49,364 nucleotides of DNA from Kribbella catacumbae DSM 19601 (GCF_000372465.1 NZ_AQUZ01000062.1:1-49364); one strand, 5' to 3'. Numbered from the stretch's first letter, positions 31,803 to 39,768 are shown. The notes: generated by a model from the sequence alone, not told the origin. Numbers and translations are program-made.

Positions 31803-32612
31803 ATGCGCTGGATTCGTAGTGCGCTGATTGTTCGCAATGTGCTGACCGCCGTGCTGGTTACTGCACTCGGCGGTTCCGCAATCACCGCGTCGGCAGCGCC
31901 GGAGCAACAGGTCAGTACGTCGGAGCTGAAGACGGTCCCGTTCGAGGTCAGTGGTGAGCTGGCGATCTATCCGAAAGCCTTGTGGAGCAACGGTTCCAAC
32001 GGGGTCGCAGTACGGAAGGTCGAGGCTCGGCTGGTCCAGCTCAAACTGCTCGAGAAGCGGTGGCTGGACAACTCCTACGGCACGATGACTCGCTCCGCGG
32101 TGAAGAAGTTCCAGACCTCCCAGGGGATTCCGCCGCTCGGGTACGTCGACCAGTACACCTGGACGAAGCTGACCGCGGCGACCCGCGAGCCGACCCAGCT
32201 CGAGCTGTACCCGCCGGCGCCAGTCGTGGACGGCAAGAAGCTCGACCAGCGGTGTGCGACGGGTGTCGCCCTGTGTATCGACAAGACCAGCCGCAAGCTG
32301 CGCTACGTGGTGGACGGCGTGGTGAAGATGCAGATGGACGTCCGGTTCGGGGCCCAGAAGACGGCGACCCGCGAGGGCGGTTTCACGGTCGGCTGGAAGA
32401 GCCGCAACCACGTCTCGAAGCTGTACGACTCCGAGATGCCGTACGCGATGTTCTTCAGCGGCGGCCAGGCCGTGCACTACTCCTCGGACTTCGCCGCCCG
32501 CGGCTACAACGGCGCCTCACACGGCTGCGCGAACATCCGCGACCTGGCCAAGATCAAGGTCCTGTTCGACCTGGTGCACGTCGGCGACAAGGTGATCGTC
32601 TACCGGTCGTAG
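31803..32612 (+). CDS. L,D-transpeptidase with peptidoglycan-binding domain
   Basis: The product is 269 aa. The signal peptide (about 1-31) is followed by a PG_binding_1-like domain (GVAVRKVEARLVQLKLLEK...TRSAVKKFQTSQGI) and a YkuD-type domain with HGC (ASHGCANIRD). It is the larger paralogue of 30537-31124 and probably remodels peptidoglycan crosslinks. ATG 31803 follows GAGGGG. Confidence 0.9.
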   Translation: MRWIRSALIVRNVLTAVLVTALGGSAITASAAPEQQVSTSELKTVPFEVSGELAIYPKALWSNGSNGVAVRKVEARLVQLKLLEKRWLDNSYGTMTRSAVKKFQTSQGIPPLGYVDQYTWTKLTAATREPTQLELYPPAPVVDGKKLDQRCATGVALCIDKTSRKLRYVVDGVVKMQMDVRFGAQKTATREGGFTVGWKSRNHVSKLYDSEMPYAMFFSGGQAVHYSSDFAARGYNGASHGCANIRDLAKIKVLFDLVHVGDKVIVYRS

Positions 32613-32627
32613 TACCGGCCGGCTAGG

Positions 32628-32978
32628 TCAGAGCGGGCGTGGGCCCCGGCGGCGGCGAATTCCCCAGCCGCCGCGACCCCGGCCGGAAGCCGCCCGCAGT
32701 GCGGGACGGGCGTCCACCAGGTAGACAGCGGCGGCGACGATGCCGATCAGGCCGAAGAAACTCAGCCAGCTCTGGAAGATCTGCGACAGCGTGAAGGTGG
32801 CCAGGATCAGCACCCAGCCGGGCTTCGTCAGTTTGTCGGCGGCGACGAAGACCGCTCTAGGCCGGAACGCGGCATCGACGAGGGCAACCAGTTTCAGACC
32901 GAGCAGCACCCACCAGATGACACCGATGGGATCACCGAACCCGGGAAACAGGTTCTGGAACGTGGCGAGTGCGAGCAT
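32628..32978 (-). CDS. DUF2516 membrane protein
   Basis: The product is 116 aa. Three hydrophobic helices (around 15-38, 52-72 and 73-90) are followed by a basic Arg/Gly tail. In M. tuberculosis the homologous gene follows hbhA, and the same order (XRE, HBHA-like, DUF2516 on one strand) is seen here. ATG 32978 has TAGGCT 6 nt upstream (leaderless), so it can be transcribed on its own. The function is unknown. Confidence 0.85.
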   Translation of the reverse strand: MLALATFQNLFPGFGDPIGVIWWVLLGLKLVALVDAAFRPRAVFVAADKLTKPGWVLILATFTLSQIFQSWLSFFGLIGIVAAAVYLVDARPALRAASGRGRGGWGIRRRRGPRPL

Positions 32979-32984
32979 GCGACG

Positions 32985-32990
32985 AGCCTA
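32985..32990 (-). promoter_or_regulatory. Leaderless -10 element for the DUF2516 gene
   Basis: On the minus strand, TAGGCT is followed by CGTCGC (6 nt) and then ATG 32978. Confidence 0.5.
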
Positions 32991-33068
32991 ACGCAGGCAC
33001 GGGTGGCCCACGATCCGTCGAACCTCAGATCGGGACCACCCGTACGGCACAGAGCCGGGGAACTACTG

Positions 33069-33602
33069 TCAGTCGCCGACCTTGGCGGCCGCGTCGGTGG
33101 CGGCCTTGGAGGCCGTCTTCGCGGTCTTGCGGGCGCTGGTCGCGGTCGCCTTCACGTTGCGCGACGCGGTGTCGGCGGTCTTCTTCGCGGTGGTCCGGGT
33201 GGCCTTGGCCTTGCTCACCGTGGTCTTGGCCTGGGTGACCAGGTCCTCGGTGGCCTTCTGGCTGCGGATCCGGGTGACCAGGTCCTTGCCGCGGCCGGCC
33301 AGGTCCTCGTAGGTCTCCTCGGCCTGGCCGAGCACGGTGGTCAGTCCGGCCTGCGCGACGGCGGGCAGCTCGCGGAGCTTGGCCGGGACGGTCTTGGCCT
33401 CGGCGGCGAGCACCTCGAGGCGCTTGCTCAGCTCGGCCTGACGCTTGGTCAGCTCGGTCTGCAGCGTCGACTGCACGGCCTTCTGGTCCAGCTGCGCGAA
33501 GCGGGTGGCGACGTCGTCGGTGGCGGCGCGGAACTTCTCCACGGCCAGGTCGCCGGCGCCGGCGATCACGTACAGGGGCGTGACGGGGGTACGGGTTGCC
33601 AT
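33069..33602 (-). CDS. HBHA-like alanine/lysine-rich coiled-coil protein
   Basis: The product is 177 aa. An N-terminal segment (PLYVIAGAGDLAVEKFRA) is followed by a long coiled-coil (LQTELTKRQAELSKRLEVLAAEAK) and a C-terminal Lys/Ala/Thr-rich tail, the architecture of mycobacterial heparin-binding hemagglutinin. In mycobacteria the Lys-rich tail binds sulfated sugars; in a soil organism it may instead bind membranes or DNA. GAGGAG precedes ATG 33602. Gene order with XRE and DUF2516 supports orthology. Confidence 0.82.
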   Translation of the reverse strand: MATRTPVTPLYVIAGAGDLAVEKFRAATDDVATRFAQLDQKAVQSTLQTELTKRQAELSKRLEVLAAEAKTVPAKLRELPAVAQAGLTTVLGQAEETYEDLAGRGKDLVTRIRSQKATEDLVTQAKTTVSKAKATRTTAKKTADTASRNVKATATSARKTAKTASKAATDAAAKVGD

Positions 33603-33640
33603 CAGGCATCTCCTCGTGAGGTTTTTCAGCGGGGTCGTGA

Positions 33641-34108
33641 CTACTGGGTGGTGCGTTTTCTTGCAGGGGTCTTCTTGGCCGCGGGCTTCTTCGCCTGCGC
33701 AGGCTCCGGTACGGGCTCTTCAGAGCCGTCGGGTGTGTTCTCACGGACGAACGAGGCGTACACGTCGAGCAGTACGCGCTTCTGCCGCTCGTTCAGCGCT
33801 GGGTCGAGCAGTACCGCGTCGACCACTCCCGGCGTACGCCGGGCGCCGTCCGGGCTCTCGTCCGGATCGAGGATGCCGGCCCGCACGTACAGGGTCTCCG
33901 CGGAGATCCGCAAAGCCTTCGCGAGCTGCTGCAGCACATCGGCCGACGGCTTGCGCAGGCCACGCTCGATCTGGCTGAGATACGGGTTCGACACACCGGC
34001 CAGATCGGACAGCTGCCGCAACGACAGCTGCGCATGCCGGCGCTGCTCGGCGAGATACTCCCCCACCGAACCAACAGCACCCGCTGCACGATCACCCAAT
34101 CTGGCCAT
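33641..34108 (-). CDS. XRE family regulator upstream of HBHA-like gene
   Basis: The product is 155 aa. The helix-turn-helix (LSLRQLSDLAGVSNPYLSQIERGLRKPSADVLQQLAKAL) is followed by a short effector-like region and a Lys/Pro/Ala-rich tail (PAQAKKPAAKKTPARKR). It sits 38 bp before the HBHA-like gene on the same strand. The 20-bp perfect palindrome at 34129-34148 is a strong candidate for its own operator, suggesting autoregulation of the operon. Confidence 0.85.
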   Translation of the reverse strand: MARLGDRAAGAVGSVGEYLAEQRRHAQLSLRQLSDLAGVSNPYLSQIERGLRKPSADVLQQLAKALRISAETLYVRAGILDPDESPDGARRTPGVVDAVLLDPALNERQKRVLLDVYASFVRENTPDGSEEPVPEPAQAKKPAAKKTPARKRTTQ

Positions 34109-34128
34109 GCGTCCAGTGTGCTAGCAAC

Positions 34129-34148
34129 CTGCTTGCAATTGCAAGCAG
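34129..34148. promoter_or_regulatory. Perfect 20-bp palindrome, probable XRE operator
   Basis: CTGCTTGCAATTGCAAGCAG lies 20 bp upstream of the XRE gene start. Confidence 0.65.
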
Positions 34149-34201
34149 ACACGACGTGAGGCCGCTCACGGACGGTGAAGCGAGCAGGGACGAAGGAAGG
34201 A

Positions 34202-35326
34202 TCAGGTCGTCTGGCGAACCGTCGGCACCAGACGGTCCTTGAATGTCTTGAAGGAGACAGCAACTTGATGAGGTCCAGGGCGACCGGCGCCGACCCAGCC
34301 AAGGTAGGTGGCTTCAAGCGGACGCCACAGATCGGTCGGACCGCCGGCGGTTACCGTCTGGTCAGGGTGAAGTTCTGCCCAGGAGCCGTCCGTGTGGTGC
34401 GCGAGATAGAGGCTTTGACCATCTCTGGATTCGATCCCGAACGCGGCGACATCGGGCAACTGGAGTCCGACAGCGAAGCGAGCATCGTTGGACTCGAGAT
34501 CCTCGGCTCGGATGGTTGTGGTGAGAAGTTGATTTTGTCGCGGTGCGGCGGCCGCTCTCAGCTCCACGAAGAGCGGGTCAGCCTGTGAGCGCATCGGCAT
34601 GAAGGAGGCCGCGTCCGGCAAGATACAACCATCGACTTGTTGCTCTTGGTCGATGGTGAGGAGCGCGAGACCATACCCATGCAGGCTGGTTTCAAGAGTG
34701 ACAAGGATCTTTCCGCCCGGCTTGGTCTGTTCGAGCCACGCCATCGGAATACGCCGTACGGCGCAGGTCGCGATGATTCGATCGTACGGCGCCCGGTCGG
34801 GATATCCAGCAGCCCCATCGGCGGTGGCGACGGTTGGGTGTAGGTCGAGAACAGCGAGGCGATCGCGCGCCGGGCCGGTCAGAGCACCGTCAACGTCGAC
34901 AGTGGTGACATTGCAGTCACCGAGGTAGGTGCTGAGCAAAGCCGCGTTGTAACCCGTCCCAGTACCGATCTCCAGCACAGTGTGACGAGGGTGGAGATCA
35001 AGCAACTCAAGCATGGTGACCATGAGACTCGGTGCCGTCGAGGAGGAGGTCGGGATGCCACTGGTGTCGCCCGGCTCGCCGTTGAACTGCGTCGCCAGCG
35101 GTTGATCCGTATAGGCAATCTCCAGCCAGTCAGGGTCTTGCGAGGTCGTCTGGCGCACATCACCCGTCGTGGGATCCGGATGAAAGAATCGCGGCAGAAA
35201 GATATGCCGCGGGGTCGCCGCGAACGCCGCTCGCCACCGCGGCGACCGCAGCAACCCGGAGTCCACGAGTTCGTCCACCAGAGCATCCAGATGCCGCACG
35301 AACCGACTGTCGTTGTCGAGAGTCAT
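34202..35326 (-). CDS. PIMT-like methyltransferase of a graspetide cluster
   Basis: The product is 374 aa. The N-terminal two thirds resemble protein-L-isoaspartate O-methyltransferase, with the SAM motif VLEIGTGTGYNAALL (117-131) and the SSSTAPSLMVTMLELL helix that contacts the isoaspartyl group in PIMTs. A C-terminal extension of about 130 residues is typical of the methyltransferases paired with ATP-grasp peptide maturases. In the fuscimiditide type of pathway such enzymes methylate an Asp of the crosslinked peptide, which then cyclises to an aspartimide. Its ATG overlaps the ATP-grasp stop (ATGA). The assignment rests on fold, context and extension. Confidence 0.87.
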   Translation of the reverse strand: MTLDNDSRFVRHLDALVDELVDSGLLRSPRWRAAFAATPRHIFLPRFFHPDPTTGDVRQTTSQDPDWLEIAYTDQPLATQFNGEPGDTSGIPTSSSTAPSLMVTMLELLDLHPRHTVLEIGTGTGYNAALLSTYLGDCNVTTVDVDGALTGPARDRLAVLDLHPTVATADGAAGYPDRAPYDRIIATCAVRRIPMAWLEQTKPGGKILVTLETSLHGYGLALLTIDQEQQVDGCILPDAASFMPMRSQADPLFVELRAAAAPRQNQLLTTTIRAEDLESNDARFAVGLQLPDVAAFGIESRDGQSLYLAHHTDGSWAELHPDQTVTAGGPTDLWRPLEATYLGWVGAGRPGPHQVAVSFKTFKDRLVPTVRQTT

Positions 35327-36285
35327 CTGAGTCCTTCAATGAGGTGTTCGGCAATCGCTGCGCTGATCGGCAGATCGGTACGGTCCTGGATCCACCCCCA
35401 CTGTCCGGCGGGGTTGCACTCGAACATCACCCACTCATCGTCCGGTGTGACTGCGAAGTCGAAAGCTCCAAAGGTCAGCCCGAACCGCCGCATCCAGGCG
35501 CAGACAGATCGGCGCACCTCGTCGGGCACGGCGGTCGTGTCGTAGGTGAGCGCGTCGTAGTCGGTCCGCCAATCAACGTAGGCGGCATCGCTGCCGGCAT
35601 GAATGGTCGCAGCGAAGAACCGGCCACCGACAACGATCAGCCTGATCTCGTGGCGTTTCGGGATCCACTCCTGCAGGTAGTGAGCCGTGACCGTGATCGA
35701 CTCGTCAAGATCGCCGACATCGATCAGGTGCGTCGGCACGGCGGTGCGATGCCCGTCTGCGTGTTCGAGTTGGGCTCCCGCGAGTGGCTTGCAGATCACC
35801 TGGTCGAAGGCAGCCACGAAAGCCTTCGCAGCCTCGAGATCGTTGGTGATCAGACTCCGCGGCACTCGCAGTCCACAGGCAGCCGCAGTAGGCAACTGGA
35901 CGGGCTTGCGAGACGCGAGGTGATTGTTCTCCGGCGGATTCATCCACGCCGCTCCGACCGACTGAAGGACCCCAACCAGCCCTGCGACGGCCTCCTGCTG
36001 GGCCCACATGTCATACGGCGGCTCAACCGCGCTGGCGATCGCCGGCGGCCCCGGGTCACGCCACAGGATCGCACCGATGTCTTCGAGGTGTGCCGTTCGG
36101 TGACCGTCGGACAGCACACCCCGCCAGTAGCCATCGTGCTCGGCGGCCAACTGGATCCGCTGCGGAAAGTCAGCCAGGTCGAACCGCATCACCACAACCC
36201 CACGAGTGGCGAACTCCTCGACCAGCAGATCGGCCGCCGGATCGAGATCCTTGGCGACGATGAGGACGCGAGGCCCCCGATCCAC
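35323..36285 (-). CDS. ATP-grasp RiPP maturase (graspetide ligase)
   Basis: The product is 320 aa, the usual size for this family. It has an N-terminal PRVLIVAKDLDPAADLLVEEF, the substrate-lid region MNPPENNHLASRKPVQLPTAAACGLRVP, the ATP site around VICKPLAGAQ, and the metal-binding end FGAFDFAVTPDDEWVMFECNPAGQWGWIQ. These ligases phosphorylate Asp or Glu side chains and join them to Thr, Ser or Lys as omega-ester or amide rings. GTG 36285 starts 1 base after the precursor stop. It resembles the SAV_5884-type maturases of Streptomyces. Confidence 0.92.
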   Translation of the reverse strand: MDRGPRVLIVAKDLDPAADLLVEEFATRGVVVMRFDLADFPQRIQLAAEHDGYWRGVLSDGHRTAHLEDIGAILWRDPGPPAIASAVEPPYDMWAQQEAVAGLVGVLQSVGAAWMNPPENNHLASRKPVQLPTAAACGLRVPRSLITNDLEAAKAFVAAFDQVICKPLAGAQLEHADGHRTAVPTHLIDVGDLDESITVTAHYLQEWIPKRHEIRLIVVGGRFFAATIHAGSDAAYVDWRTDYDALTYDTTAVPDEVRRSVCAWMRRFGLTFGAFDFAVTPDDEWVMFECNPAGQWGWIQDRTDLPISAAIAEHLIEGLR

Positions 36286-36286
36286 G

Positions 36287-36508
36287 TCAGCCGACCAACG
36301 TGTACGGGTCGGCCGTGTCGTCGGGCCTGCTGTCCCAGTTCGTCCCGGTGCAACTCTGCGGCAACCGCTGCTGACACAACAAGGATCCGTCCGCCATCAC
36401 ATTGACCTGCCGCTCCCCGTCGTACCGGAACGACCCACTCTCCACTGTGATGTTGTACGGCCTGAACTGCACTCGCGCACCGAACGGAATCATGACGATC
36501 GTGGTCAT
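36287..36508 (-). CDS. Graspetide precursor peptide
   Basis: The product is 73 aa. ATG 36508 has GGGAG 7 nt upstream. The leader carries IPFGARVQFRPYN and the middle FRYDGERQVNVMADGS, matching the PFG...Y-D-x-x-RQ-x-N-V-x-x-DG pattern of ATP-grasp target peptides. The likely core is the last 20 or so residues, SCTGTNWDSRPDDTADPYTL, with possible donors Ser52, Thr54, Thr56, Ser60, Thr65 and Thr70 and acceptors Asp59, Asp63, Asp64 and Asp67. Cys45 and Cys53 are additional features. It is directly followed by the ligase gene. Confidence 0.85.
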   Translation of the reverse strand: MTTIVMIPFGARVQFRPYNITVESGSFRYDGERQVNVMADGSLLCQQRLPQSCTGTNWDSRPDDTADPYTLVG

Positions 36509-36601
36509 CCAGCTACTCCCTTGTCGTGGTGGAACCAGTGAGTGGATGCGATGCGGGGTCAGCACCCACCCACCGGGCTTGTGAGATCGCAGAACTCTCC
36601 G

Positions 36602-36934
36602 TCAGTCGCTAGGACCACGCGACGGCGTGTGCGTGACCGCATAGACGCTGGCCCCGCCTCGCGCACTGACGGCCATCACACGGGCCGCCGACTCCGGACC
36701 GAAATGCGCGAAGCTCGGCACCACGACTCCGACCGCATCGTGCCTAGTGATCGCTTGCAGCAACGATTCGAAGCCGCCGTTTCCCACCTGCTCCCGATAC
36801 GTCACGCCGAGCAGGTAGCCCTCACCCTGCGCCCAGGAAGCCAACTGACCGGTCAGCGCGGTCTCGAGACGTCTTGGCACTCCGTCGGCTTGAATGAACC
36901 CAAGAATCAGCGGCCGCACGGGGATCACGCCCAT
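36602..36934 (-). CDS. Small serine-recombinase-like protein without catalytic serine
   Basis: The product is 110 aa with GGGAG before ATG 36934. LILGFIQADGVPRRLETALTGQLASWAQGEGYLLGVTYREQV and ITRHDAVGVVVPSFAHFG follow the fold of resolvase N-terminal domains, but the YxRVS-type catalytic Ser is absent and there is no DNA-binding domain. It is unlikely to recombine DNA. It lies upstream of the graspetide precursor on the same strand and behind an operator-like repeat, so it may be an accessory or regulatory protein of the cluster. Confidence 0.6.
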   Translation of the reverse strand: MGVIPVRPLILGFIQADGVPRRLETALTGQLASWAQGEGYLLGVTYREQVGNGGFESLLQAITRHDAVGVVVPSFAHFGPESAARVMAVSARGGASVYAVTHTPSRGPSD

Positions 36935-36963
36935 CTGACAACTCCCATCGATCCAAGTTCGAA

Positions 36964-36980
36964 TGACTCATTTTGACTCA
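36964..36980. promoter_or_regulatory. Operator-like repeat, copy 1
   Basis: TGACTCA TTT TGACTCA: two heptamers one helical turn apart, 30 bp before the start of the minus-strand gene at 36934. The same arrangement recurs at 37073-37089. Confidence 0.65.
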
Positions 36981-37072
36981 GTCGCTCTTCGAGAATGCGG
37001 TGCGTGACCATGAGCTGTCAAGTCACCACAGAGGGTTGACGGTTCGCGCTACTTGCTGCAGCCTTGGGGTCC

Positions 37073-37089
37073 GACTCATTTTGACTTAA
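37073..37089. promoter_or_regulatory. Operator-like repeat, copy 2
   Basis: CGACTCA TTT TGACTTA, a near copy of the site at 36964-36980, directly before the ribosome-binding site (GGAGG) of the plus-strand regulatory operon. Binding here would block transcription or translation initiation. Confidence 0.65.
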
Positions 37090-37099
37090 CGGAGGCGAG

Positions 37100-37321
37100 A
37101 TGCGACTCACTCATAGAGCCGGCACCTGCAGCAACGGCCCGTGCCCCAACGTGTTCGACACCGATGACGGCTCCCTGGTGGCGATCCAGGGCGCAGAACT
37201 GCTCGACGCCGAGGCGTTGGCTCAGTTGAGTCAGATGCCTGCGCACGAGACCGTCGTGCTGGTGCCGCGTGAACTTCTGCTCGAGTACGCGCGAAAGGTG
37301 CAGGCCGGAGCCACGGCGTGA
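37100..37321 (+). CDS. Small hypothetical protein of the regulatory operon
   Basis: The product is 73 aa behind GGAGG. The start MRLTHRAGTCSNGPCPNVF has two Cys residues, and the end is a predicted helix (RELLLEYARKVQAG). Similar small proteins accompany DUF6879 and XRE/DUF5753 genes in Streptomyces-like genomes. Its stop overlaps the next start (GTGA), so translation is coupled. The function is unknown. Confidence 0.7.
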   Translation: MRLTHRAGTCSNGPCPNVFDTDDGSLVAIQGAELLDAEALAQLSQMPAHETVVLVPRELLLEYARKVQAGATA

Positions 37322-37872
37322 ACTTCGTAGAGTTCGATGCCTACTTCGATCGGTTTGCGACAGATGTGTTCAGGCTCGAGAACCTGCAGAACTACGCGGT
37401 AGATGCAGAGGACGCCGGCCTCAAGGCGTTCCGCGAAGGGACGGCTCGTCCCGAACGTTCAGTACGCACAGAGCCGTGGCTGGCGCGAATTGCTGTGACA
37501 ACGGTCGCTGGCAAGATCTGGCAACGGGTTCACGTCGTCGACCACCCCCTCACGGAGTACCTGCGGTATGAGATGGAGAGCTACGTCGAATCGCAGGCTG
37601 CCGGGGAGCGGATCAGGATCGCCGATCGGGCTGCTGCGGAATCTGCGCTGTCGGGACTCGGTGAGGACTTCTGGCTGTTCGACGGCGACTCACCGAAGGC
37701 GTACGCAGTACTGATGCACTATGACAACGCCGGTCATTTCGTAGGCTTCGATCACGCTGTTGAACCGGCCATACTGGACCGCTGCCGCCACGAACGGGAC
37801 GTCGCCCTGCGGCACTCAATGGGGCTGAACACCTACCTAGCATCCGGAAAGGCGGTTGCCACCACGGAGTGA
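37318..37872 (+). CDS. DUF6879 family protein
   Basis: The product is 184 aa from GTG 37318. The sequence (FVEFDAYFDRFATDVFRLENLQNYAV, then FWLFDGDSPKAYAVLMHYDNAGHFVGF) fits the DUF6879 family, which is regularly encoded next to XRE/DUF5753 regulators. It overlaps both neighbours by 4 bases. It is probably the partner of the XRE protein; some such pairs behave like toxin-antitoxin or developmental switches, but no activity can be read here. Confidence 0.75.
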   Translation: MNFVEFDAYFDRFATDVFRLENLQNYAVDAEDAGLKAFREGTARPERSVRTEPWLARIAVTTVAGKIWQRVHVVDHPLTEYLRYEMESYVESQAAGERIRIADRAAAESALSGLGEDFWLFDGDSPKAYAVLMHYDNAGHFVGFDHAVEPAILDRCRHERDVALRHSMGLNTYLASGKAVATTE

Positions 37873-38744
37873 GCACTTCACCACGATCACCCAGAACTCC
37901 GCGGCAGCGTCTCGGGGCGGAACTCCGTCGGCTGCGCACGATGGCTGGTGTCAGCGGGAGGCAGCTCGCTGTACGTACCGGGATGAGCCAGTCCCGGGTC
38001 AGCCGCATCGAGCGTGGCGACGCACTCGCCTCGATTCCTGAGCTGACTCGATGGCTGGAGCAATCCGGCGCAACGAACCGTCTGGATGAGTTGACGACTG
38101 CCACCGCAGCGGCGCTGAACGAGACAGACGGCTGGCACGAGTTCATGCAGGCCGCGAGTTTCGGTGAGATGCAGCAGCAAACTCAGCAACGGGAGCTGGC
38201 CGTCAGGACTCAGCTGACCTTCCTGCCCACGATGGCGCCTGGTCTGCTGCAGACAGCCGAGTACGCGCGTCTCGTGTTCGCGGCGTCCGACCTAACCGGA
38301 GAGCAGGACTACGCGGCCGCAGTGCAAGGTCGGCTCGACCGGCAGCAGCTTCTGTACGACCGGGAGCACAGCTTCGAGTTCATCCTCACCGAACCAGCTC
38401 TGCGGTGGCGTCCTGGGTCGTCAGACGTACTGGTCGCCCAGCTGGACCGGATCGCCAGCCTCGCCACCTTGAGCAATGTGACCATCGGCGTCATCCCGAT
38501 GGACGCAGAGACCGCCGTGATCCCCTGGCACGGCTTCACGCTGAACGAGGACGTCGACGACAGTGAGCCCTTTGTTCAGGTCGAGACCATCCATGCGTAT
38601 CTGACTGTGTCCCGGCCGGAGGATGTGGAGTTGTATCGCCGTCAGTACGCCGTACTGCGTGAATCTGCCTTGATCGGGCGGGAGTTCTCCGACTTCCTCG
38701 CGGTACTGCGAGCTGAGGCCAGCCGTTCCAGTCGGGTCAACTGA
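37869..38744 (+). CDS. XRE/DUF5753 transcriptional regulator
   Basis: The product is 291 aa from GTG 37869. The N-terminal helix-turn-helix (ELRRLRTMAGVSGRQLAVRTGMSQSRVSRIERG) is followed by the DUF5753 domain (LTFLPTMAPGLLQTAEYARLVF...RQQLLYDREHSFEFILTEPALRW). It is the third gene of the operon and the best candidate to bind the TGACTCA-type repeats in the shared intergenic region. It probably regulates both this operon and the divergent graspetide side. Confidence 0.88.
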   Translation: MSTSPRSPRTPRQRLGAELRRLRTMAGVSGRQLAVRTGMSQSRVSRIERGDALASIPELTRWLEQSGATNRLDELTTATAAALNETDGWHEFMQAASFGEMQQQTQQRELAVRTQLTFLPTMAPGLLQTAEYARLVFAASDLTGEQDYAAAVQGRLDRQQLLYDREHSFEFILTEPALRWRPGSSDVLVAQLDRIASLATLSNVTIGVIPMDAETAVIPWHGFTLNEDVDDSEPFVQVETIHAYLTVSRPEDVELYRRQYAVLRESALIGREFSDFLAVLRAEASRSSRVN

Positions 38745-38760
38745 GCTGTTCTTTCTCGGG

Positions 38761-39762
38761 TCAGCCGAAAGCGGCCTGGTGGGGTTGTACGGAGCCGACC
38801 TGGATTCCGCCGCCGTACAACGGGGACTGGGTCTGGCTGGTGATGACCTCGTGGTCGAAGCCCAGACGCTGGAGGGTTGCGGCCATCACGACCGCTCGGG
38901 CTCGGGGAGTGCCGTCCTCGATTTTCACTGCGATGCCTCGGCCGCCGGCGAGGCCTGCTGCGTAGACGCTTTCGGCGCCGGCCTTGCTGAAGAGGCCGGG
39001 GATGGCGCGGATCAGGGCGGACTCGTCTCGCCTGCTCCCGCTGGCGTAGTCGGGGAAGGAGCGGAAGGCGTCTGCGATCCGGCCTTCCAAGGTGTCCGGC
39101 GCGGCCGAGGCGAAGAGGCCGAAGGAGCGGGCCAGGCCCGCCAGGCTGATGGCGAGGATGGGGGCGCCGCAGCCGTCGACGGCGACGTACGAGACCTTCT
39201 CGCCTGCCGAGTCCTCGACCGCGGTCCGGATCACCTTCTGCAGTGGGTGTTCGGGCGAGCGGTAGTCGTTGCTGCCCCAGACGCCGTCCGGGCTCTTGGC
39301 GCGCGCGTCGTCGTGCAGCGGCCAGCCGTTGGCCACGCAGGTCGCGATCATCGCCGCGTGCTTGCCGGAACAGTTCATCGTGATCGGGTCGATGCCGTGG
39401 CCGGCCCGCACCCACTCGTCTCGCGCCTGCTCGTCGATCGGGTACTGCGCCGGCGTCCGCAGGGCCGACTCGTCCAGGCCGACGCCCGCCAGGATCCGGC
39501 GTACGCCGTCCAGGTGGAAGGCCTCGCCGGAATGCGAAGCGCCGGCGAGCGCGAGCAGGTCGCCGTCCAGCTCGAGACCGTGGCGGAGCATGCCGAGCGC
39601 CTGCATCGGCTTGTTCGACGAGCGCGGGAACATCGGCTGGTCGGTCACGCCGGCGGACCACTCGACGGAGCCGTCGGGAGCGGTCACCACGACAGAGCCA
39701 CGGTGGTGGCCCTCGACAAATCCGCTGCGCACCACATCGGCAAGAATCACAGGTTCGGTCAC
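38761..39762 (-). CDS. L-asparaginase II (AnsA/thermolabile type)
   Basis: The product is 333 aa. MNCSGKHAAMIATC is the signature of the Rhizobium-etli-type asparaginase family, unrelated to the classical E. coli enzymes. The N-terminal RGSVVVTAPDGSVEWSAG and RSSNKPMQALGML also fit. It converts asparagine to aspartate and ammonia in the cytoplasm. GTG 39762 follows TACAGT by 6 nt (leaderless). Confidence 0.9.
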   Translation of the reverse strand: MTEPVILADVVRSGFVEGHHRGSVVVTAPDGSVEWSAGVTDQPMFPRSSNKPMQALGMLRHGLELDGDLLALAGASHSGEAFHLDGVRRILAGVGLDESALRTPAQYPIDEQARDEWVRAGHGIDPITMNCSGKHAAMIATCVANGWPLHDDARAKSPDGVWGSNDYRSPEHPLQKVIRTAVEDSAGEKVSYVAVDGCGAPILAISLAGLARSFGLFASAAPDTLEGRIADAFRSFPDYASGSRRDESALIRAIPGLFSKAGAESVYAAGLAGGRGIAVKIEDGTPRARAVVMAATLQRLGFDHEVITSQTQSPLYGGGIQVGSVQPHQAAFG

Positions 39763-39768
39763 GGCTGA

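Noticed and set aside
36602..36934. Active site-specific recombinase marking a mobile element
   Set aside because: It lacks the catalytic Ser and a DNA-binding domain, and no attachment-site repeats are seen around it.
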